A DNA stretch of 64,000 bases, from NCBI GenBank assembly GCA_958295665.1, contig OY282560.1:308803236-308867235 (forward strand). Reading direction: 5' to 3'. Position 1 is the stretch's first letter, and every line of letters starts with the position of its first letter. This DNA is from Tipula vernalis. Taxonomy: Eukaryota; Arthropoda; Insecta; Diptera; Tipulidae. The notes beneath the pieces were generated by a model. The model searched no databases, was not told the origin of the DNA, and saw only the letters and a program-made list of their open reading frames with translations. Below are positions 10,714-22,918 of the stretch, piece by piece. Made by a program: the position numbers and the translations under genes.

Positions 10714-11272
10714 CTAAAAAAATGGAAATCGCACCGTTTGCAAAATATCGATTTTATGAAATAATCTTTAATATAGTGACATCTCTTGTTATATTTAAAA
10801 AACGCATAATTCTAATCCGATTAACAAACCTTAATTAAATACATTTTTCCTCCCATCTTTTAGAAATTTATAAAAGTTGACAAAATCGAATTGGAAAGCA
10901 AACTCATGGTACTGCCATCTGTAGTCAACTGGACCAACTATATTTCCTTTAAATTGGTAATCAACCTTAATAAATATTAAAGTTATGCCATATCTATATA
11001 CAAATAGACCAACTAAATTGTAAATTTTAATTGGTAACGCGCCTTAACAATAGTGTTGATTACCATCTATCGATAAATAGCCCGAACCGAAATTACATTT
11101 TAAAACTTTATTCAAATTAAATTAAAATTTTACATTATTAAATTACAAATGGGTGTGTGTCGGTACGTATTGAAAAATTAACATTAAAAAACCGAATTAT
11201 AATTTACACTTTTAGACAAAAAAAAAAAAAAATGGCAGTAAAACGAGGATACACGCGCACATCTTCTTTACA
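10714..11272. other. 3' flank of the host gene, no other gene seen
   Basis: AT-rich sequence with no protein similarity that I recognise. It would contain the 3' untranslated region of the minus-strand gene ending at 11273. An A-run at 11219-11231 lies just below the stop codon, and AATAAA-like words are present but not decisive. Confidence 0.35.
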
Positions 11273-13895
11273 TCAATTTTTGTTGAATTTCTTCAGCTCA
11301 TCCTGTATCGCTTGTATTAGAGGCGCTGTACTTAGTGCGGTTCGATCAATTGTCGATTCGCCGGGTGCCAAAACACGTGCTACATCAATAGCTGGTGGTG
11401 CTGGCCTATGGAATGGCCCAGCACTCATTGGACGTACCATTGGCGATGGTGCACCACTACTCCATGCTCGTTTATTAGCAGGCGATGGTGGCTGTGTTGA
11501 ATGTGTACTATTTGGTTTTAAATTTCCGGCCGTGAATGGACGCAAAATACCCGATCCATTTCGAGATAGGTTACCCGCATTCCTGCAAAAAGGGGTGCAC
11601 GTTACTAGGAGGTACTAACTACCAGAAAATTGTAATTAATAGTGGAACTCACTTTACTTTTGGCGCCGATTTGCCACGAAAATCTCGAAATAATGTCGGA
11701 CTAATTGAATCATTTTTCGGTTTTCGATCATCCGACTTTTTGCCACCCTCATACAGTTTTATTGCACCTTCCAATAAGCCCTCGAAACGGTTACGCGTCC
11801 TAACCGGATCTCGGATCGGACTCGTTATAACCACAGTTTTCTTTTCTATCTCCTGTTTATGCATCTCCCAAACGATTGGACCGACTACCCCAGGATCCGC
11901 TCCATCACTACTACTTCGATGAAAATTTCTATCTAGCTCGGATGGTATGGTACGATACGTTTTCGTTGTATCGACATCCGCATCATAGTGATCCAAATGT
12001 GTAACACTGAGTGGTTCCAGAACACGACTTAACGGTTCGGGTACACCACATCGTGGGAAACTTTTAACCGATGCCATACTCAAATACGATCCAATGCTTC
12101 CACTGTCGAGAGACGAACGTTCATGTCGTTGTATTGTTTTTAACAGCTCCTTATTAACCGCTTCAATGCCGTCGGTTGTGTTAACGTCTATATGAGGTCC
12201 CATTTTTCGACTCCGACTCTTCGACGCAGTACGTGTCTCTTCAAAATTCCGGTCAAGCATCATTTTGTTTTTGTGATAATGAGACGAAATCTGAACATTT
12301 GGATTGAATGCCTCGTTATGATCGTACGCAATCGATTGTATGTTTGCGTTCGTTTCGAATAGGTCTGAATCCGAATTCGTTTGTGTTTTAGAGTCGTCAA
12401 TCGAACCGACCCGGTTCTCGGTCATATACTTGCGACGTGTTTTCGTTCGCTTATCCTGCCGCTTCTCATCTTTTTTATTCAATATCATTGTGTAGAGATT
12501 TTCATCGCGTCGCATTGCATACCGATCATCGATTTTCTTATCACTACGCATCGGCTGCCGTTGATAGTACAGCGATGAATCGGATGTACTGCTTGAAGTT
12601 GAAGTTGGACGATTACCGGGTGGTAAGGGGAAATGGAGTACAGGTGAACCGATGTTTTTTTTATTTTTACCATTGATTCTATCCAAATTTAAATTCTCCA
12701 AATCTCCATCAATCTCTTCGGTGCGAATTATTCCGCTATCAATATTATCGTCCGCCGTTCTCACCTCCATTAGGGTTTCACGTGCCGATTTAAGCGCCTC
12801 ATTTTTATGTTTTCGTTTACTCGTCGTGATCAATAGGATTCCGATTAGTAGGACAATCAGTAAAAAGAATGTCAAACAAGTAAGTATGAATAGAAGCGGA
12901 TTTTCTGATATAACTTGAATGATGTAAGAATTTCCGTTGGGACTTGCCGGAATTAGCGGTGTTGCATGTGGTTCTTTGAGGTACGCTACAAATAGGAATA
13001 AAACAATAAATATAAAACGAAAATTTCAAAACTAAATTTGTCTTACGTTCAGCTTTTATGTAAACCATTTTGTCCATGACTTTGGCTACTTCATCGGTGG
13101 TCACGTATTCCATATCGTTTGCTGCGGTCGTCGCTAAAACTGGTTTGCCACCAACAAATACCGTATAAATTATTTCGGTCTGATTCGCTAATTTTGTTGT
13201 ATTCCCACTGGGACTCGCGCTAGTATCGTCACCCAAACCAGACTCAGCCTCCGTCAAATGCGTTATATTATGAATCAATACGTTAACTTTAATGCCAGGC
13301 CGCGGTTTAATCAATTTCTCCTTGTCGCGCGTCAAATTCTGCGCCACATAATGAATTCCCGTTAAATTATTCATTACATTAACCGCCTCCCTCTTAATCA
13401 TTTTATGTTTTTTCCGTGGATGAAAATAAAATTCGGCTTTTCGCTTCTTTCGCGAATTACCCGTTTGTTGTTGAATCGTTGTCTCATTGTATAAACCATT
13501 TTCAAAGCCTAAATGTCTCGCTTGCTGGCGCATAAAAGCGATCCGATATAATTGCGCCAATTTATCTTCGAGCACTGGATAATCTTCGGGACCAAAAAAT
13601 CCGGCAATTATGGTCAACAACCAAAATCGTCGATCGGATGGTGAATATTTTTCAGGCATTTCTAATTTATTACAGTCGTATGTACATAATGGATCATCGC
13701 TCATGTCCTGACCATTTTCATTTATATAAACTGTTGCTAGTATTGTTGCCGTCCGTATAAATGAATCACCAACATTTGAATCAGGCATCAACATGGGTTT
13801 ACGATTAATGTACGGCCCATCTCCAGATCCGGTCCAAAAGAAGTCTTCTATATCCGATTCGCCCGGTTGCAATGAATTTCCCATAAGATATCTTT
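11273..13895 (-). CDS. KIAA1549/DUF3827-like single-pass membrane protein, 3' exons
   Basis: This is the only convincing host gene. Three minus-strand exons, 13895-13047, 12985-11653 and 11582-11273 (stop), join in phase through GT-AG introns of 61 bp (donor GTAAGA) and 70 bp (donor GTGAGT), giving about 829 residues. The first exon encodes an ectodomain with several N-x-S/T sites and basic runs (SRKKRKAEF, HPRKKHK). It ends in IYTVFVGGKP, DMEYVTTDEVAKVM and, across the splice, KAEPYLK. A transmembrane segment follows (LLFILTCLTFFLLIVLLIGI), then a basic stop-transfer (SKRKHK) and a long Ser/Arg-rich cytoplasmic tail. The juxtamembrane KAEPYLK and tail layout recall KIAA1549 (UPF0606) proteins, of unknown biochemical role; this match is from memory. 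The 5' limit is an acceptor (polypyrimidine then AG) at 13896-13897. Alternatively the frame stays open to an ATG at 14001 with a hydrophobic, AT-rich leader. Confidence 0.75.
11583..11652 (-). other. intron of the KIAA1549-like gene
   Basis: A 70 bp intron with donor GTGAGT at 11652 and acceptor TTTTTGCAG ending at 11583. The upstream exon ends with two bases of a codon and the downstream exon supplies the third, so the frame is kept into the last exon, which encodes a Pro/Ser-rich tail ending IQDELKKFNKN. Confidence 0.85.
12986..13046 (-). other. intron of the KIAA1549-like gene
   Basis: A 61 bp intron with donor GTAAGA at 13046 and acceptor TTTGTAG ending at 12986. Splicing restores the codon for Pro in KAEPYLK and keeps the frame into the transmembrane segment. 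Without splicing the frame meets stops. Confidence 0.85.
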
Positions 13896-14001
13896 CTATA
13901 GACGTCAAAAAATAGACAAAACACAATACAACAAAATTAGTGAAAGTGAAAATTGAAAATGATACAACAAAAATAAATAAATAAATAAATTTGTCTTGCA
14001 T

Positions 14002-14930
14002 GACTAACTCGTGTGTGACTTTATTTAAGGGGGTAATTGGATCGCGTGCGATTTGAATGTTTTATCAATAATCTTAAATATTCATAAGACGATATCAATG
14101 GTGAAATTATGACTGTTACACAATTTTGTTGTTAATTTTCTTTTTAACAAAATTATCAATTTGCGAAAAGTGTTTGGAAGCAATCCACGTGACGAGCAAA
14201 ATTTTATTCAGAATAACCGGTTAACTGACCGGCATTTTTAACGTCGCTCCAGAGCAAAGACGTTATGTTGTGAAGCGTGAGTTAATGTGACCTTAAAAGT
14301 GAGTTCATATTAAATATGTAATACAGTTAGTAATGGAGATGAAATTCATTTATTTGATTTAGCATTTAAGGCCAACAAGCATTACTAGGTAGTTCCTTGA
14401 ATGTCGTTTTTTAGCTGACTTTCTGTAACTTATGTATATGTCAGTTTTGTCGGTGTATTTACTAGACCGAAGTATTGAACTCCAGTCAAAAATGATCAAA
14501 AATTTGGTTGGTCCAAAACCACTTTTCTCTACGTTTTGAAAGTCCCTGAGTCTAAAAAAAGAAAAAAAAAAAGTGTCCGTCCGTCTGTCTGGATGTCTGT
14601 TGGTCTGTACCCATGGTATCTCGAGAACGGCTTGTTCGATTTAGATTTTTTTTTGCTAATCTGTTTGTATGGTCAAGGCCGAGATTTGAAAAGCTTTTGG
14701 AATCTGTGCGTCAAGAGGGTCGGGTTCCTGCCATACGAATTGACCCAAAATACCTGGCATCTTTTTAAATCTATGTAATTATTGACGTTTTCGTATATGG
14801 GGAATTTTTCACCTGCCTATACCCATTCGGAAATATTGCCTTAGTACCGAAAAAATTCCTTAGTTTTTATGAATTTTACAAATGTCCGCATGTGGAAAAT
14901 CGATATGGAATTCGAGAATAGGGCCCCTGG
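14002..14930. other. no gene; dispersed-repeat-like sequence
   Basis: No protein similarity. Near 14575-14620 a run of CCGTCCGTCTGTCTG-type words followed by CTCGAGAACGGCTTG resembles text often seen in dispersed insect repeats. The open frame at 14536-14778 has no recognisable motif and is probably chance. If the host gene has 5' exons upstream, this is intron. Confidence 0.35.
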
Positions 14931-14934
14931 TTTG

Positions 14935-15180
14935 AATATTGAGTTGGGTATTGAGTTTGGGGTTGATTTGAAGATAAAGTTAGGGATCAATTTACGGGTT
15001 GAGTTTAAGTTGAGTTGGAGTTGAGTTGGGGTTGGGTTAAGATATAGTGAGCAGTTGACCAATTTTTTATATATGCTGGTTTGAGGATTGAGTTTGACAG
15101 GGAGTTTGCGGTTTGGTTGAGGGTTGAGTTGGGGGCCGTTTGCGGGTTGAATTGGGGTTGAGATGGTGTTGATCAATCTA
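14935..15180. repeat. G/T-rich imperfect minisatellite
   Basis: Variants of GGGTTGAGTT (GGTTTGAG, GGGTTGAATTG, GTTGAGTTGGAGTTGAG) recur throughout. C-rich counterparts (CTAACCTAACCTCC, CAACTCAACCCC) appear at 15730-15790, giving a loose inverted relation around the ~110 bp repeats between them. The minus-strand frame across it (15275-14841) is a translation of the repeat, not a gene. Confidence 0.6.
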
Positions 15181-15359
15181 TAAAATAAAGTGAGAGTTGG
15201 TATGTATGTACAGCATATGTGTATGATATTTAAACAAATCCATACGACTTGACCGATTTGAACCAAACCGTACACAAATATTGTTTAAGGCTTAAGAAAG
15301 GTGACTGTTAATATCTCAAACTTCAAATGGAACCTTTTACATTTCAAATTAAACCTTTA

Positions 15360-15640
15360 GCAAATTAAATGAATGGTCAATTAGGATGGAACTTATCTAT
15401 TTCTTAAGTGATTTTGACTTCCGCGATGGAAATGGGATTCTAAAATGAGTTTTGGATGAAATTCTGGAATATGGCCAAGTATGATGGGACTTGCCTATTT
15501 CTCAAGCAATTATGATGAAATTCGGCTTGTGCACTGGAAATGGGATTCTAAAATGATTTTTGGGTGAAGTTCTGGAATATCGCCAAGTATGATGGAACCT
15601 ATTTCTCAACCAATTATTATGAAATTCTGCTTGATTGATC
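15360..15640 (+). repeat. ~110 bp tandem repeat, about 2.5 copies
   Basis: The words GGAAATGGGATTCTAAAATG and TTCTGGAATAT.GCCAAGTATGAT recur at a spacing of about 108-111 bp (TTCTGG at 15462 and 15570). The same unit appears at 60.6-61.6 kb in both orientations. It has no coding potential. Confidence 0.8.
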
Positions 15641-15834
15641 CACATAACGAGCAGAACTTAACTTAACCCCCAACTTATGGCTATGGACCATTTTTGTGTG
15701 TATGTCTGGTTCTAGTGAACCGCCACCTAAACCTAACCTAACCTCCAACTCAACCCCAAACTTAATACCCCAAAAATACCCAACTCAATAATCAAACAGC
15801 AAATATAAAAAATTGGTAAATATATCTATAACCA

Positions 15835-16251
15835 GGTGATGGTGATGGTGATGGTGATGGTGATGGTGATGGTGATGGTGATGGTGATGGTGATGGTGAT
15901 GGTGATGGTGATGGTGATAGTGATGGTGATGGTGACGGTGATGGTGATGGTGATGGTGATGGTGACGGTGATGGTGACGGTGATGGTGATGGTGATGGTG
16001 ATGGTGATGGTGATGGTGACGGTGATGGTGACGGTGATGGTGATGGTGATGGTGATGGTGATGGTGATGGTGATGGTGATGGTGATGGTGATGGTGATGG
16101 TGATGGTGATGGTGATGGTGATGGTGATGGTGATGGTGATGGTGATGGTGATGGTGATGGTGATGGTGATGGTGATGGTGATGGTGATGGTGATGGTGAT
16201 GGTGATGGTGATGGTGATGGTGATGGTGATGGTGATGGTGATGGTGATGGT
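15835..16251 (+). repeat. (GGTGAT)n array, 417 bp
   Basis: About 70 copies of GGTGAT with scattered single-base variants: GGTGAC at several sites and one GATAGT near 15918. The clustered GACGGT variants suggest spread by unequal exchange or slippage inside the array. The open frames on both strands (Met-Val, Thr-Ile, Pro-Ser) are consequences of a 6 bp period and are not genes. Confidence 0.98.
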
Positions 16252-18475
16252 GTTACGAAGCACACCTCCCCATCATAGTGTATGAAGGGTAGCGTGATTC
16301 GCAACAAGAAAAAATTCCTTCGCATGGACTACTACTGCAGCACTTTTCCTGGACTAGGTGACAGTCGTGGGGGTGGGGTTAAAAAAAATGTAGTAGTATA
16401 CGAAAGACTAGTAGATGCTGCAATGGGATGTTAAGGTTCAAAAAGTATGATAAACCCTATGTAGATATATAAAACAATGCAAACCAAAAAAAAAACAAAA
16501 TGTAGGGTTTTATTGTATAATACGAGCTTTTAGCTTACTGTCATATAAAACAAGACCGTTGATGGATTGGCCTTAGTGTCTACGCCTCCCGAACGAAGTG
16601 TTATATGATTGGACACTTCCCTCCCTTACATTGAACACTAAATCACGGCATTATTTTTAAGGATATATTAAAATAACATAATTACGGCTTTGACTAACTA
16701 GATGTAATCCTAACAAATGTAAAGAACATTATTGAATTAAAGATGAATAAATAAATAAGATTCTCAACACTGAACAAACGAAGACATACGAATATTCCTC
16801 TTATGCATATTAATATTAATGAACGTAACCAATAAAGTAAATCAACAACGAAAAGAAATTAGGTACTAAAATTCAAGAATTAATTTTACTAAAATTTAAG
16901 AACATTTATTGCCAAATAAATTAATAATAATCATAATTTAATTAAACGAATTAATCATGCATGCCAAAATTATTGATAATAAACGTAGAATTAATAATAA
17001 TAAAAAAAATAATAATTTGATAATGAAAACTAATACATCAATAACGGATCGATCCCCCTAACACCTCAACGCCATAATAATAATATTATATATTAATACT
17101 AATATCTCTATTGATATACTAATTTAGAAATTTGAATTATTTTCTGAAAAAAATGTACTTTAATATTTTTAGCAAATTATAAGATTCATAAAAGTTTATA
17201 CATTCTTCATGGCAATAATATGAATAATTAATAAATTTGAATAAATAGTAATTTATAAGTTAATAAATAAGCATTATGTGCTATATGAAATAATTTATAT
17301 TGTTTCCATATAATCTAGAAAATTAAATTTTGTTTTGCACTTAGCTGTAACACCAACAGAAGATCATAACGGATTAACGGCCCTCTTAAGCATGACTAAT
17401 TCATTTGGTCCAAATTTTGTTTAATAGGCGGAACCAAATAATGCCGCAATCAAAACCTCCTAGGAAGAGTCCAGAATCTTCTGTTTCTGAAACAGAAACC
17501 GTACTCTTAAGTCTTCCGTATCTAAATTGTTCCTTAGCCGGTTCTCTCTGTTTCCAAGAAATATTTAGTAGGATAAAAACAGCTCAGTTGTACTGTGAAT
17601 GTAAAAACAACAAAAAAAAAGCGATGTAATTATGACTAAGGTTCTACCTTTGAATTCCAAAACGGTGGAATTAAAGAATTACATGTATAAAAGTATCTTT
17701 ACCGTTTAACTTTCTAGAAAAAGTTGAAGAAACCGTGCTAAAACGATCACGGTCTATTCCTTTTCTTAAGACTTGAAATTTAAGGAATCACTGTATATAT
17801 ATAAAAAAAACTTGATTAAACAAAATCCCGCACTGTGACACAAAAAAAATTAACCAAATGTTAATTTTAATTAATTAATTAAACTTACGAAAATTTTAAT
17901 TGTATTTACATATATTTCACTCACAGAAATTTAATTTCGATGTACATAAATATTTTATTATTTTTATTTTATTTTTTTTCCAATTTATAACTACGACGAA
18001 CACTGAAATGCTTCGATACTTGAAAACAGAATGAACGTCGGAGCATATTTTGATCGCTTGCAATTATTTGGTAATAAAGATTACCCGCTATATTATGGAA
18101 GTACATAATATAAAACAACAATTACATAGTCAACAAAATATATGACCAGCAAGTACATAACGTTTGATGATCATCAAACGACATCATTTGAAGAAAAAAA
18201 AACAAAACAAAATTTACATTTTTATGGCCATCCAGTTAATGGTGACAACAAAACAAATAATAATATGTTCAACATTGAATGTTCTTACCATTCAACAAAA
18301 TCCTCATATCTAAATCAAATTTATTCAACATAAATAGGGTACATGTAAATAATATGCATAAGAGAAAATCACGTAAACCTCGATTTCACGCGTATTAGGT
18401 CAGTGGTAAAATACAGCAAAACAGAAATTTCAAACTTCAACCATGTAGCAATTTTGAACAACTAAAATTGTCACA
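16252..18475. other. 2.2 kb spacer between hexamer arrays, no gene seen
   Basis: AT-rich, no protein similarity recognised. The short open frames at 17405-17629 and 18142-18333 show no family motif. I looked for inverted or direct repeats at its two ends that would show it to be an insertion in one original array, and saw none. Confidence 0.4.
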
Positions 18476-20322
18476 ATGGTGATGGTGATGGTGATGGTGA
18501 TGGTGATGGTGATGGTGATGGTGATGGTGATGGTGATGGTGATGGTGATGGTGATGGTGATGGTGATGGTGATGGTGATGGTGATGGTGATGGTGATGGT
18601 GATGGTGATGGTGATGGTGATGGTGATGGTGATGGTGATGGTGATGGTGATGGTGATGGTGATGGTGATGGTGATGGTGATGGTGATGGTGATGGTGATG
18701 GTGATGGTGATGGTGATGGTGATGGTGATGGTGATTGTGATTGTGATTGTGATGGTGATGGTGATGGTGATGGTGATGGTGATGGTGATGGTGATGGTGA
18801 TGGTGATGGTGATGGTGATGGTGATGGTGATGGTGATGGTGATGGTGATGGTGATGGTGATGGTGATGGTGATGGTGATGGTGATGGTGATTGTGATTGT
18901 GATTGTGATTGTGATGGTGATGGTGATGGTGATGGTGATGGTGATGGTGATGGTGATGGTGATGGTGATGGTGATGGTGATGGTGATGGTGATGGTGATG
19001 GTGATGGTGATGGTGATGGTGATGGTGATGGTGATGGTGATGGTGATGGTGATGGTGATGGTGATGGTGATGGTGATGGTGATGGTGATGGTGATGGTGA
19101 TGGTGATGGTGATGGTGATGGTGATGGTGATGGTGATGGTGATGGTGATGGTGATGGTGATGGTGATGGTGATGGTGATGGTGATGGTGATGGTGATGGT
19201 GATGGTGATGGTGATGGTGATGGTGATGGTGATGGTGATGGTGATGGTGATGGTGATGGTGATGGTGATGGTGATGGTGATGGTGATGGTGATGGTGATG
19301 GTGATGGTGATGGTGATGGTGATGGTGATGGTGATGGTGATGGTGATGGTGATGGTGATGGTGATGGTGATGGTGATGGTGATGGTGATGGTGATGGTGA
19401 TGGTGATGGTGATGGTGATGGTGATGGTGATGGTGATGGTGATGGTGATGGTGATGGTGATGGTGATGGTGATGGTGATGGTGATGGTGATGGTGATGGT
19501 GATGGTGATGGTGATGGTGATGGTGATGGTGATGGTGATGGTGATGGTGATGGTGATGGTGATGGTGATGGTGATGGTGATGGTGATGGTGATGGTGATG
19601 GTGATGGTGATGGTGATGGTGATGGTGATGGTGATGGTGATGGTGATGGTGATGGTGATGGTGATGGTGATGGTGATGGTGATGGTGATGGTGATGGTGA
19701 TGGTGATGGTGATGGTGATGGTGATGGTGATGGTGATGGTGATGGTGATGGTGATGGTGATGGTGATGGTGATGGTGATGGTGATGGTGATGGTGATGGT
19801 GATGGTGATGGTGATGGTGATGGTGATGGTGATGGTGATGGTGATGGTGATGGTGATGGTGATGGTGATGGTGATGTTGTTGGTGATGGTGATGGTGATG
19901 GATGGTGATGGTGATGGTGATGGTGATGGTGATGGTGATGGTGATGGTGATGGTGATGGTGATGGTGATGGTGATGGTGATGGATGGTGATGGTGATGGT
20001 GATGGTGATGGTGAAGGTGATGGTGATGGTGATGGTGATGGTGATGGTGATGGTGATGGTGATGGTGATGGTGATGGTGATGGTGATGGTGATGGTGATG
20101 GTGATGGTGATGGTGATGGTGATGGTGATGGTGATGGTGATGGTGATGGTGATGGTGATGGTGATGGTGATGGTGATGGTGATGGTGATGGTGATGGTGA
20201 TGGTGATGGTGATGGTGATGGTGATGGTGATGGTGATGGTGATGGTGATGGTGATGGTGATGGTGATGGTGATGGTGATGGTGATGGTGATGGTGATGGT
20301 GATGGTGATGGTGATGGTGATG
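18476..20322 (+). repeat. (GATGGT)n array, 1847 bp
   Basis: About 300 hexamer copies. Two clusters of the GATTGT variant occur, three copies near 18733-18750 and four near 18890-18915. Frame-breaking variants lie near 19876, 19900, 19981 and 20014 (a GAAGGT). Its right end is cut by an inverted-repeat transposon. The long frames here (poly-His, Thr-Ile, Pro-Ser on the minus strand; Met-Val, Asp-Gly on the plus) follow from the period and should not be called proteins. Confidence 0.98.
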
Positions 20323-21868
20323 CCCAAGTAGCACGAGTGGGTTGGGATAACGTTGTGCCGTAGTTGGGTAAATGACTACTGGTCGGCTAGCCGACGTTGT
20401 GACAAAGGTATGAAGACTAAGCTACAACGTTATTGGGGAATAAATCTTGGGTTGTAACGACGTCGTAATAACTTTTATCCGACTTGTCAATTGGCTATAA
20501 AATACCAAGTCAGGAAATAGATATATTGACAACTATTAAGTTTGTAAAACCATTTTTTTTTGTTTCACATTGTGGCTATATTTTAGCAGAAGGGACAACT
20601 TTTTTTTATAAAATATATAAATAATCATGTTGTCTTCTTTTATCTTATAAATATAATAATTATATGTCTGTTTTCTTTAACATCTATTTCATTATTTACG
20701 ACTTTAAGAAAATATACTTCATAATAATTGTAAATGTAATATTCACATTCCCTGTAATAATGGTAATATAAAAATCGGGCAAGATACGACATAATTTTAT
20801 AAACAAAGCAAGTTTTATCGTAAATGTGCACCTATCAGTGAACTAAAAACTCATGCGCCTTATAAATTCCTTTTTTTTTTAAATACATTTCTGGTCTTTT
20901 AGAAATTATTTTTATTTCATTTTGAATAAAATTTTCTAAAATCAATTTAAGCCGTTTTAAAATAATCCCTACCATTAAAATAATGTAATTACAATAATAT
21001 GTAGTCTTGGGAAGTTTGAAAATCATACTTTTATTTTCAAAAAATATAAATTTTTGTCTATATATTTTAATTAAAAATGGCGAATTTCTTAATATGTATA
21101 AAAAAATATTTAAATCACTAAAAAGTAAGATTAATAACCAATTTATAACAAATTCGACTCAAAAAGTACAAATTTGTTATTTTATTTCCAAAAAAGTTAA
21201 TATCACGACGGTCTAGTCATTCTCCCGACGATTTATTTATTTTTATTACCAAATTTTCTAGAATCCGACTGTAAAGTTATTTACACAACAAATAAGTGAT
21301 AAATAAACTGTTACTAATACATAACTATAAAACACATGTTGTAATTTCAACAAACCGAACCACTCTTTTTATATGATCGCTATTGTTTCGTCAATACCAC
21401 TACATATATAGGCATGATTTCAGGTAAATAACTTGTATAACTTACCTCTTCTTTCTCATTGAAATTGTATTTGACCAAATTGTGGTGCATATGTAAAAAA
21501 TGTTATCTTGTGGTCATCCATATAACAACAAAATATTTACGTTAGATATTGGTTTATAATATGACAAAAAAGTCGCTAGGTAGTCATTAAATACCACTTA
21601 TTATGACTACTAACTAAATAATCGGTACACGGTTTTATAAAAAACATATTAGTCGGCCAATAGTTGAAAATAGTAAAAAATGTTATCAAGTAGATATAAA
21701 ATAATCCTCTGCCGACTGGTAACATATAACGTCGCGTTGTAGTCGTGCAGACGAAAAGTTAAAAATTGTTAGTTCAATGTCAAATAAGTGAAATTCTAGA
21801 CATTTTTAGCGTTGTACCGACGTCGGAAATGGGTTATAAAACTATAAAGTTATTTGGTGCTGCTTGGG
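20323..21868. mobile_element. non-autonomous inverted-repeat DNA transposon in the hexamer array
   Basis: The segment begins CCCAAGTAGCAC and ends GTGCTGCTTGGG, inverted repeats matching at 11 of 12 bases. Both sides are GATGGT array. The eight bases before it (TGGTGATG, 20315-20322) equal the eight after it (21869-21876), as a target duplication would; because the target is a 6 bp repeat, a 2 bp duplication (TG) fits equally well. Subterminal parts carry GTTGTA.CGACGTCG-like words at both ends and a perfect palindrome GTCGGCTAGCCGAC at 20382-20395. No transposase frame exists inside. An 8 bp duplication would suggest hAT- or P-like transposases, but the termini are not ones I recognise. Confidence 0.75.
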
Positions 21869-22918
21869 TGGTGATGGTGATGGTGATGGTGATGGATGGT
21901 GATGGTGATGGTGAAGGTGATGGTGATGGTGATGGTGATGGTGATGGTGATGGTGATGGTGATGGTGATGGTGATGGTGATGGTGATGGTGATGGTGATG
22001 GTGATGGTGATGGTGATGGTGATGGTGATAGTGATGGTGATGGTGACGGTGATGGTGATGGTGATGGTGATGGTGATGGTGATGGTGACGGTGATGGTGA
22101 TGGTGATGGTGATGGTGATGGTGATGGTGATGGTGATAGTGATGGTGATGGTGATGGTGATGGTGATGGTGATGGTGATGGTGATGGTGATGGTGATGGT
22201 GATGGTGATGGTGATGGTGATGGTGATGGTGATGGTGATGGTGATGGTGATGGTGATGGTGATGGTGATGGTGATGGTGATGGTGATGGTGATGGTGATG
22301 GTGATGGTGATGGTGATGGTGATGGTGATGGTGATGGTGATGGTGATGGTGATGGTGATGGTGATGGTGATGGTGATGGTGATGGTGATGGTGATGGTGA
22401 TGGTGATGGTGATGGTGATGGTGATGGTGATGGTGATGGTGATGGTGATGGTGATGGTGATGGTGATGGTGATGGTGATGGTGATGGTGATGGTGATGGT
22501 GATGGTGATGGTGATGGTGATGGTGATGGTGATGGTGATGGTGATGGTGATGGTGATGGTGATGGTGATGGTGATGGTGATGGTGATGGTGATGGTGATG
22601 GTGATGGTGATGGTGATGGTGATGGTGATGGTGATGGTGATGGTGATGGTGATGGTGATGGTGATGGTGATGGTGATGGTGATGGTGATGGTGATGGTGA
22701 TGGTGATGGTGATGGTGATGGTGATGGTGATGGTGATGGTGATGGTGATGGTGATGGTGATGGTGATGGTGATGGTGATGGTGATGGTGATGGTGATGGT
22801 GATGGTGATGGTGATGGTGATGGTGATGGTGATGGTGATGGTGATGGTGATGGTAATGGTGATGGTGATGGTGATGGTGATGGTGATGGTGATGGTGATG
22901 GTGATGGTGATGGTGATG
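21869..22918 (+). repeat. (GATGGT)n array, 1050 bp
   Basis: About 175 hexamers with a few GATAGT, GACGGT and GAATGGT-type variants. Near its left end the variant order GATGGATGGT...GAAGGT (21890-21917) repeats an order seen near the right end of the 18.5-20.3 kb array (19980-20016). The right end runs into the truncated BEL element. The poly-His and Asp-Gly frames are artefacts of the period. Confidence 0.98.

Noticed and set aside
15720..15760. CCTAA-like words resembling insect telomere repeats
   Set aside because: Only two or three imperfect copies (AACCTAACCTAACC), mixed with CCAACTCAACCCC. Too short and irregular for telomere DNA.
18142..18333. 63-codon plus-strand frame
   Set aside because: Composition is plausible for a protein but no motif, homologous pattern or splice context was seen.
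16252..18475. Spacer between the first two hexamer arrays as a second transposon insertion
   Set aside because: Its ends show neither inverted repeats nor a flank duplication, unlike 20323-21868.
18430..20363. Very long open frames of His, Thr-Ile, Pro-Ser, Met-Val and Asp-Gly repeats
   Set aside because: They are translations of a 6 bp repeat, whose frames cannot meet a stop. The same happens at 15.8-16.3 and 21.8-23.0 kb. No unique coding sequence, start context or splice signal supports a protein.
15835..22918. Arrays examined as possible CRISPR repeats
   Set aside because: There are no spacers; the unit is 6 bp and contiguous, and the setting is eukaryotic.
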